Source of the DNA: Pegoplata infirma
Taxonomy: Eukaryota; Arthropoda; Insecta; Diptera; Anthomyiidae
Length of the DNA: 64,000 nucleotides
Direction: 5' to 3'
NCBI GenBank assembly: GCA_963921195.1
Contig: OY992537.1
Location: 132,392,694 to 132,456,693 of the forward strand
Shown here in pieces: positions 56,440-64,000 of the stretch. A program made the position numbers and the translations under genes. The number at the start of each line of letters is the position of its first letter. Within the stretch, counting starts at the first letter, position 1. The notes beneath the pieces are model-generated. The model was not told the DNA's origin. It searched no databases and was given only the letters and a program-made list of their open reading frames with translations.

Positions 56440-58589
56440 AAAAATTACTCCAAGCTGCATTAAGGCGGTGAAGATAAATCTGCGTCACTGTGAAGCAGCG
56501 ACCGACAATGATGGATTAGACGTCGTTTTGATTCAAAAATCCAGGCTGCCTGCAAATAGGGTTAGAAGTCTCAGGTAGCGGAAATTTATGCTTAATTTTA
56601 TCACCCTCTGGTGAAAGAAGGTTGTGAAACTGCAGTTTGTACAGGAAGGGCATTTATTTATTTCTGTCTCATTACAGTCATGGCGACCTGATGGTGGCCG
56701 CATTTGAATGCAAGGGGATGCCAACGCTGGTCCTGGCGTCCATGTATTTGCCATGCGATGTGGATGACTCCCCAGCACAACATCTACGAACTCTGGTAGA
56801 GGTGTGTATGACCAAGGGTCAGGATATTGTGATTGGTGGAGATGCCAATGCTCACCATACACTATTGGGAAGCACTGACTTCAGCAGGCGAGGTGAGTGC
56901 CTTTTTGATTACAATTTATCTACTAATTTAGTTATATTTAACTAGGGAAATAGGCCGACGTTTTATAACAGAATTTGAGAACGGGTTATTGACATAACTT
57001 TGGTTTCAAATACGAAGTCAGTTAGAACTTCAGACTGGAGGGGAACTCACAAATGTTATTTCTCGGACCATTACGGAATATTTTTCAGCAATGAGCTTTC
57101 AATGGAGAAAAAGATCCCTCATAGGAACCCTAAGAAAACGAACTGAGTTAAATTTCAAAATCTTGCTTAGCACTACCGCCTCAAGAAATGAATAAACCGG
57201 TGATGACGAAGACAGGGAGAATTATCATCTTAGTTTTAATGGTTTCCAGAGGGAAACCAGAATGGCGAAAAGAGATTCTTTGTTTGTCTTCTGTGGGCAA
57301 TTGGAGGGAGGCGGCTGGGGTTCGTTAAGTACTTTCCAAAGATCACAGCCCGATGGATCTTTCACAGAAAGCGGTTAGTAAACCATAGCATTTCTTATGC
57401 ATATTCATTTCCCAGGTTGCAGGGACAAGTTGAAGAAAGAAACTCCCTTGGGTACACTTTCACCAAATGCAATTCCGCTTAATAAACTCAAGATCACTTG
57501 GGCGATCCGTTCCTTCACACCCTACAAATTGTCAAGGCCTGGCGGGATATTTCCAGCACTCTTGCTGGGGTCCCTCGGGATAATCATGCTATGGCTACTG
57601 TGTATATTTATGGGTTATCTCACAAATCGGGAAAGATAAACTATAATAACACAATGGATTACTGACCCATCAGTCTGTCATCGTTTCATTTAACAACAGT
57701 AGAAAGACTGGTGGATATCTTAGTGAGAAGTACCCTTACATCAAACAACTTCTGCACGGCCCAACACACCTATCTTAAGGGTAGGTCTGTGCGACGGCTT
57801 TAAGTGATATTGTCGGGTAGATTGAGGATACTCTTCATAAAAAAGAGTATGTTTTCTCATCATTCTTGGACGTGGAAGGTGCGTTTAATCATATCAAAAT
57901 ATCAGCAATTCTTTCTGGTTTACAAAATACAGGCACGGACACACAAATTACTCTATGGACGGGCAACATGCTAGAAAGCAGGGCAATTAACTCAAAGATG
58001 GTGAAGCGAGGAAAGTCTTTACAAGGGGCACTCCACTCCATTCTGGGGAATCTTGTAATAAATAAGATTATCGAGTCACTCACCGGAATGGGTATCAAGG
58101 TGGTTGCCTACGCTGGTGACTTTGTGCTTCTAATCAAACTCATGTTTTTAAAAACGATTAGCGAACTCATGGAAGATACTCTCGAAGTGGGCAAAGGAAA
58201 TATTTAGGAGTGGTCCTGTACTCAAAGCTTTCTTGGAAAAGGAATACAGAAGAAAGGATTAAAAATACGTTTTGTGCTAAAACCGTATACCATCCACTGG
58301 ATGTATGGAGCATTATTTAGACCAATACCGAGCTATGGTGGCCTCGTGGTGTAAGAGCAGTGGATAAGATATCAAATTTCTGCAAACTACAGAAAGTAAA
58401 ACAAATGGCGTGTGTGGCTATCACAGGTGCTTTGAGATCGTTGTCCCAGGCCGGTCTGGAAGCGATACTAAACATTCAGACCGTGGACATCTATGTCAAG
58501 AACCAGAAGGAAAATCGGCGTTTAGGTTAAGAGAGTTGCAAATGCTTATACATCGCTTTTGGGAACACTCGGCCATATTAAGTACGGTG
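56440..58589 (+). pseudogene. F2 non-LTR retrotransposon, EN and RT part
   Basis: EN: AVKINLRHCEAATDNDGLDVVLIQ (about 56465-56540), then MPTLVLASMYLPCDVDD, GGDANAHHTLLGSTDFSRRGE (56840-56900) and, after frameshifts, VIDITLVSN and YFSDHYGIFF (near 57055-57090). RT: HIHFPGCRDKLKK, FTPYKLSRPGGIFPALL, PISLSSFHLTTVERLVD, FLDVEGAFNHI (57865-57900) and VVAYAGDF (about 58103-58126), in which the catalytic YADD reads YAGD. The connection region VAITGAL..SQAGLEAILN follows at 58415-58470. Multiple stops. It continues after an inserted element at 60937. Confidence 0.88.
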
Positions 58590-60931
58590 CACAGTGATTC
58601 GTTCCCATATATCGAGTGGGCAAAAATAGAATATTGGTCGCAGATTTCTGAAATTTGGAACACAAGCATTTAATTATCTAATCAAGAAAAAAACGAGTTT
58701 TTGGAAAAATCGGAGCAAGGACACGCCTACCCCCCATATATCCTGAAACTTAAATATGTGATTAAAACTACAAAAATGACCACAAAATTCCCAAATTTTG
58801 TCAATGTTACCAATTTTGATACAGTATTTTATGTGTAAATTTTTTTCAAGATTGAAGCAAGGACTCGTGTGGCTGCCATATATCCTTTTTCTTAAAAAAA
58901 TTGTAAATCGCTCAAAAATTACTCGATACTCTTGAAATATTTTGTAAAAATTTGAATAAGTGATGTCAATGTGTGTGCCAAATTTCGCTGAAATCGGTTC
59001 TGTAAAACAAAAGTTATTTATATATCCTTTTTAAAAACTGCAATAAAGTGTTAATATATTTTAATCACAAAAATAAAATAGAAAGAGTTGTCTACGATTT
59101 TCCAAATTTGGTACGCAAGCACAAAATTAATTAATAGAAAAAAAATAAAAATTTTGAGCAAATCGGTCGAAGGACATTTGTACCTGTCGTATATCCTGAA
59201 ATTTAAAAGTGGAGTTTTAGCCACAAAACTTGATATAAAATTACTTAACTTAGTTATTGTCTTAGAAATTTAGATAACTATCGACGTACAACATTTGTAT
59301 TTTAATCTGAGCAAGGACTCGCGTGGCTGCCATATATCCTTTTTCTTGAAATCGCTGTAACTATTTTAAAAATCTTTCAATTGCTATCAAATTTTTAATA
59401 TAGATTAGATCAAATAACGTTAATAAGTGTGCCAAATTTCGTTGAGTTACTTGCTGTAACAAAAAAGCTGTTAATATATCCTTTTTTTAAATATAGTCAA
59501 AAATATAAAAATACCTAATAACTGCAAAAACAAAACATTCACAACACTTATTTCCTGTTGCATTACGAAAATAAATTTATTCAAAATAAGTTTTAAGTAA
59601 ACTCGTTTAATACTTGCTTTATTTCTAAGTATATAACCCGTTAATAACAAAAAACTAAAAAAAAATTTTTTTTTTGGTACTAATTTTTTTTTTTTTTTTC
59701 GTTTTTTTCAAAAACTTAGTTATTTTTATTATTTGATCGTATAGAAAACAGTCCAGGATGTTAAAGAAATCAATAAAAAATAATTTTTGAGTACGAACTT
59801 TTTTTATGTATCTCAAAAAAAAATTTGGTTTTGATTTGGGATACCAACGAAAATCAAATACTGGTTTTAAAGCAAAATGGCCCACTGTATACTTACTTCA
59901 TCGAATTTTTTACTATAAATTTATGGTATACAATACAATAAATCCCTTTATATAAAAAAACACGAAAATGTTGATGTATTTTTTTAATTTTATTTACAGT
60001 ACATAAAATAAATAAAAAAAAAAAATAATCCAATTTTAGATTTTTTAAAATTTTTTTTTTTCAACTTAAAAAAAAAAACTTAGTTATTTTTATTTTTTGA
60101 TCTTATAAAACATAGTTAAAGCTACAAAAACAATGAAAAACAAAAAAAATTTATTCACGAACTTTTTTTATGAAGGCCATTAAAATTTGGTGATTTTGGG
60201 GATTTTAGTAAAAGTCATAGATAACTTTTAAAGCAAAACGGCCCACGTACTGCATATTTTTTTTCTGATTTTTTATTATATTTTTACAGAATACTATATA
60301 ATATAACAATGTGTAAAGAAAAAATACTTAATATTGGATTTTTTTCTAATATTTTTTCCATTAATAATATAGCTTTTGAAAAAAATTAAATAAAGACACA
60401 AAAAAAACCTAACTTTTTTCCAACTTCAGACAAAAACTTAGTTATTTTTATTGTTTTCCCTTATAAACCATAGTCCGAGCTATCGAAAAAGCGAAAAAAA
60501 TAATTTTTTGACTCACGAACTTTTTTTATGCATTCCATCAAAATTTGTCAATTTTTGGGAATTCGGTAGAAAAAATATAGATTTCAGAGCAATACAAAAA
60601 TGTATTTTAAGATTAATTCTAAAAAAATGCAAATGCAACATTTAGCTAATATATTAAAGTAACTTTTGCAAAAAAAAGTTCGTTGATTTCTTTAAAATTC
60701 GATTTTTCATAATTATTTTAGTAAACCTATAAAAATCAATTTTTAGGTTTTAACACAATAGCATTGAATTTCCATACTTTAGCGCCCTCTTGTGGCAACA
60801 TATGACTTCTTAAAAATCAGAAAAGTACATATTTCTTTTAGTTTACTATTAAACTGTAAAAATACAAAAAATCATCAACATTGAAGACATACTTTTTTTT
60901 TTGATTTTTGCCAATGAAACGAATCACTGTG
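58590..60931. mobile_element. 2.3-kb element, CACAGTGATTCGTT ends, 5-bp duplication
   Basis: Ends CACAGTGATTCGTT are inverted copies. CGGTG occurs directly at both sides (58585-58589, 60932-60936). Excision restores TACGGTGGGCGGGAAGAAAC, collinear with the F2 copy at 3680-3705. The interior is tandem: a module with GCAAGGACTCG.GTGGCTGCC at about 58854 and 59309 (455 bp apart), and a module with ACTTAGTTATTTTTATT at about 59714, 60080 and 60432 (355-365 bp apart). No transposase frame. Confidence 0.88.
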
Positions 60932-60936
60932 CGGTG

Positions 60937-61415
60937 GGCGGGAAGAAACTGTAACAGATAACCAACTATAGAACCTTCGAAATCCAAGTACCAACTAGGA
61001 AAGACTGTGCGGAAAACTTTGTTATAGCAGATAATGTAATCTCATAGATAGATTGAGAGGAGTATGTGTTAGGGAGTACATTCTTATAGCCTTGACAAGA
61101 AACTTACGTTCCTGTTCCATAAGGGGACACAAACTTTTTCTTCTTTTGATAAACGGGCGCTTAGCTTACTAGTAGGAATACTGACAAGACATTGTGAGGA
61201 CAATCGGCCAAATAGCCATGTGTATGGAAATCTTTGACAGTAACCATTGAAGGAGTTGTGGAGAAGTAGAGGAGGAGTCAATGAAGCACTTGTTGTGTGA
61301 AAGTCTGGGTCTGATGAATCGTCGTCTTATGCATTAAGCCAAAAACTTGTCGATGATCTGAAATGGCCTAAACGATAACTCATTGATTTCTCTAGCAGCA
61401 GATCTCAAACTCGAA
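60937..61415 (+). pseudogene. F2 non-LTR retrotransposon, 3' part after insertion
   Basis: Continues the 56440-58589 copy. RNase H N-terminal remnants give way to the C-terminal region, with TFDKRALSLLVGILTRHC-like and RSCGEVEEESMKHLLCES (about 61250-61305), matching 4780-4925. Deletions remove most of RNase H. The tail is absent; sequence similarity is lost near 61415. Confidence 0.8.
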
Positions 61416-61950
61416 AAACTTATTTTGCAAAAACGTATTTAAAGTTCCCAATTGATAACGGTTTTTAGTAAAAATGACCGGTACATAAAAAAATGAGATA
61501 ATGGCATATTTTCCTCTCCATCGATGAGTTTCCAATATAGCATATTAATATGATTTTTTACGTAGTATAAACGAATAATTTTGCATATTGCGAATAATTT
61601 TGTATAGTTAACTCAAAAATCACGTTTTTTTAGTTATATTATTATTGTAGTAAATGCTATATGTTAACGAAAACTTAATGCATTCATATTTATATGTGAA
61701 CAAATATATTTTATAAGTACACTTAGGTCTATTTTTATGCGGTTTATTTTTATGCGGATTTGAACACAACGAAAAATAATTTCCCAACTGAATTTTACGG
61801 TTGTATCAACCCAAAATTCGGTTGTGATAGCCAAGTATTGTGGTAGATTCACTCAACAGCCATTGGTATCACAAAAATACAGTTGAGAATACCAATATTT
61901 AATTGTGTCAACCAATTTACAAATGCATTAATTAAATTTTTGTTGTCCAA
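61416..61950. other. AT-rich stretch without a recognised feature
   Basis: No coding similarity or TIR pair was seen. Phrases such as TTGGTTGTGTCAACC-like AAC/GTT motifs occur (about 61800-61915), but I could not resolve an element. Confidence 0.4.
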
Positions 61951-62280
61951 GTAAACCAGAGCTTGTCTTGTTTACAAGGAAAACTAAGATTCCTGATTTT
62001 GATCATATTTCTCTTGACGGCACTGAAGTCGGGATGAGAAAAGCAACGATTGCTTTTTATTTCTATAAAAGAACCATTGGAAAACGATGATACTCTAGCC
62101 CTAAAGTCGTTCATTGAATGTATACAGCAGTGCTGCCTCCAATCTACTTTATGAAATCATCTGGTCATCTGGTATCCTATCATCTGGTATTCTGCTTTAG
62201 AGACAAAAGGGATCTATGTCTTTATCACGAAGAAAGAGAGCATGGAGTCGATATGTATCACTGGTGCTCTTTGTACTACA

Positions 62281-63361
62281 CACTGAAAAAAAAGACATAA
62301 CTAAAATTAAGGAAAAAATGTCTTTGAAAATTTATCATGAATTTTCCTTAAATTTAGTAAAATTTAACTAAAAAATGAGAAATTTTCCTAACTATGAGGA
62401 AAAAAATTTAGTTCATTTACCTATAAGTAGTTCAAACTTTTCTTTAAATGGAATTTTTAAATATTAGGAAAAAAATTCTTACTGCCAAAGAAATTTTTCA
62501 CAAATCTAAGAATCGTATCTTTATTTTTAAGACATATTTCTTAAAAAACAATTTAGTTCAAGTTAAGTTAAAATTTACTAAAAAAAACATCATCGTATTT
62601 CTCTTCTTTGAATTGAGGAAGTGTATTTCTTAGAATTTAGTTAATAACTTCTGAAAATTTAGTAAATAACTTCTTAAAATTTAGTTAAAAATTCAAAATG
62701 GCGATATCTTGAAAACTAAGCGAGATAGAGCGCAACGGACGAAATTTTCAAAAGAAAGACAACTAAGAAAAATATGGAATAGCCTAGCTCTGCATATCTG
62801 TCGGGATCTCAAGACCCTAAATTTAGATCTAAAATTTGAAATTCCCGAGATTTTATATATGCACATATCTCGGTAAATACTGCCAACACGAGAAAAGGTC
62901 CAAAGGCATTTTTGTAGCTCTTGAATCGTAGAACACTTCCGCAAAATACCCGAAAGCCCTCCGATTAATAGTTTTTGAGATATCCAGTTTTTAAGATTCT
63001 CAAGACCCTTTCAGACCCCTTATTACCGTATCTCTAAAACTAAGCAAGTTAGAGCGAAACGGACACAAGTTTTGGTTCAAAATCTATAGGGACCCTTAAA
63101 GGACCCAACGGGGTCTCGAGGTAAATGGGGTCCGAACCCATGGGTCCAGGGTCTAGATCCAATCTATTTCTAAAATGTGAAGTATAATTTTTCTCATTTT
63201 CTAGTTAAAATTGGCTTAAAATTAAGTAACTTTGTTTTCCTTATTTTTGGGAAAATTATGAACTTAAACCAAGAAAAAAAATCTTTGGAGCCAAATCATT
63301 CCCTCTTTTTCTCAAAATTTTGTTAATTTTCCCAGATTTTAGTTCACTTTTTTTTTGAGTG
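62281..63361. mobile_element. CACTG/CACTC-ended element, 1081 bp, CA duplication
   Basis: Left CACTGAAAAAAAAGACATAA and inverted right CACTCAAAAAAAAAGTGAAC, both leading into AACTAAAAT. CA flanks both sides (62279-62280, 63362-63363). Removal restores the F1 phrase TACTACACCCACGGCTGC, equivalent to TACTACACCTACGGCTGC in the 15.5-kb copy. The interior has TTAGTTAAAATTT-type repeats at both ends and a GATATCTTGAAAACTAAGC-like core repeated at about 62703 and 63028. Non-coding. Confidence 0.9.
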
Positions 63362-63417
63362 CACCCACGGCTGCACTAGAAGTCCGACTTCACCTAATAC
63401 CATTGGCAAGGAAGTAT

Positions 63418-63853
63418 CCCAGCAAAAACTAGGTAATGAGTACTCATTCCCAATTGGATAACCTGGTGATGAGTACTAATTACTCACTGCGTTACTTTAT
63501 ACCCTAAAAAAAGGCCTTACGTTTAACTTACTATGTAAATAGATTTGCAATCTGAATTTAAAAAACCAGTTAAGTTTCATAAAAATATATTAAAAACCAT
63601 TTTACTGTTCATTTTTTTCTCTAATTTAATAAGAGCAACTAAACAAACAATGCAGTTACATTTTCAACTTTTCGTAAGCGAGCTAGGAATGGCCTATTAT
63701 TTTTTAGCATTTTCGTAAGCGAACAAAGAAGGCCTTGCCTCCAATGACATCGCCTTGTTAAAGTAATTAACAATGAAATTGTGACGCAACTAGTTGCTCA
63801 TTTTCGTTATAAACTCCAAAGTTAATTACTTGGTATTGGAAGTTTTTGCTGGG
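63418..63853. mobile_element. CCCAGCAAAAA-ended MITE, 436 bp, AT duplication
   Basis: CCCAGCAAAAACTAGGTAAT (left) and inverted right CCCAGCAAAAACTTCCAATA. AT flanks both sides (63416-63417, 63854-63855). Removal restores AAGTATGCGGCAATTCGACT, collinear with F1 (CAGTATGTGGCTGCGTCGGC region). It contains TACTCATTACC-type repeats and a near-duplicated TTCGTAAGCGA (about 63672 and 63712). Confidence 0.92.
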
Positions 63854-64000
63854 ATGCGGCAATTCGACTGAATAGCATACTACAATAGAAGAGCAGCGAT
63901 TGTGGCCAGAGCGCGATCTTGATGAAGATAACGATACCCCAAAATGAGCTCCCTTTATGAGCCTTTTTGGGCGCCGGGAAGTTTTGTATGCGGGGCATTC

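Larger units (their letters stand above)
61951..63976 (+). pseudogene. F1 non-LTR retrotransposon fragment with two nested MITEs
   Basis: Reads SKPELVLFTRKTKIPDFD (about 61955-62005), then after a deletion RKATIAFYFYKRTIGKR, SPKVVH and YTAVLPPI. After the first nested element it reads TAALEVRLHLIPLARKY (63368-63415), and after the second AAIRLNSILQ.KSSDCGQSAILMKITIPQNE (63856-63945). The order and phrasing match F1 at 15380-15780. Stops and frameshifts throughout. Similarity fades at about 63976 near the window edge. Confidence 0.82.

Noticed and set aside
59655..60645. K/F-rich open frames inside the 2.3-kb element
   Set aside because: They arise from A/T-rich tandem modules and differ between modules.

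Overview
The window looks like repeat-dense, AT-rich nuclear DNA from a large insect genome, most likely a fly (Diptera). The evidence is the mix of RNase H-bearing non-LTR retrotransposons, hundreds of bp of miniature inverted-repeat elements (MITEs), CA/GT microsatellites and AT-rich satellites. I found no intact host protein gene, no rRNA and no convincing functional tRNA. The only real protein-coding signal is reverse transcriptase (RT), RNase H and endonuclease (EN) sequence from retrotransposons, nearly all of it broken.

Layout. 1-5.2 kb: pieces of two non-LTR families, here called F1 and F2, with an 8-bp-TSD hAT-type MITE in the F2 RNase H domain. 6.5-9.9 kb: a decayed minus-strand F1 copy split by a second hAT-type MITE. 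10.5-13.4 kb: an old hAT-like composite containing other elements. 13.8-20.7 kb: an old, diverged array of a 35-bp palindromic satellite, interrupted by the best F1 copy (14.3-17.0 kb; RT and RNase H motifs intact, one in-frame TAG) and by MITEs. 20.7-25.4 kb: a three-level nest in which a CACTC-ended element holds a hAT-like element, which holds a 2.6-kb inverted array of a 496-bp satellite. 26-40 kb: many MITEs, including a 1.7-kb palindromic element and a CR1/L2-type RT remnant. 40.4-49.9 kb: one giant hAT-like composite with a large 35-bp array nested three deep. 52-54.7 kb: a 617-bp palindromic element and another MITE. 54.7-61.4 kb: a third non-LTR family (F3, minus strand) beside an F2 copy (plus strand) split by a 2.3-kb element. 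61.9-64 kb: another F1 copy with two MITEs in it.

Most insertions can be read precisely because a terminal inverted repeat (TIR) and a target-site duplication (TSD) are both visible. They fall into a few groups: 8-bp TSD (hAT-like, TIRs starting CA.. or TAG..), 2-bp TSD with CACTS/CACAG ends, 2-bp TSD with CCCAGCA or CCCGRGTAAAAA ends, one with a 5-bp TSD and one with a 3-bp TSD. Two themes recur. The 3' ends of F1, F2 and F3 all finish in CCTAA-type repeats, the sequence of the insect telomere repeat complement. Many TIR elements carry tandem arrays inside them and so may act as satellite carriers. Coordinates of TIR/TSD junctions are read directly; superfamily names are inferred from ends and TSD length because no transposase was found.
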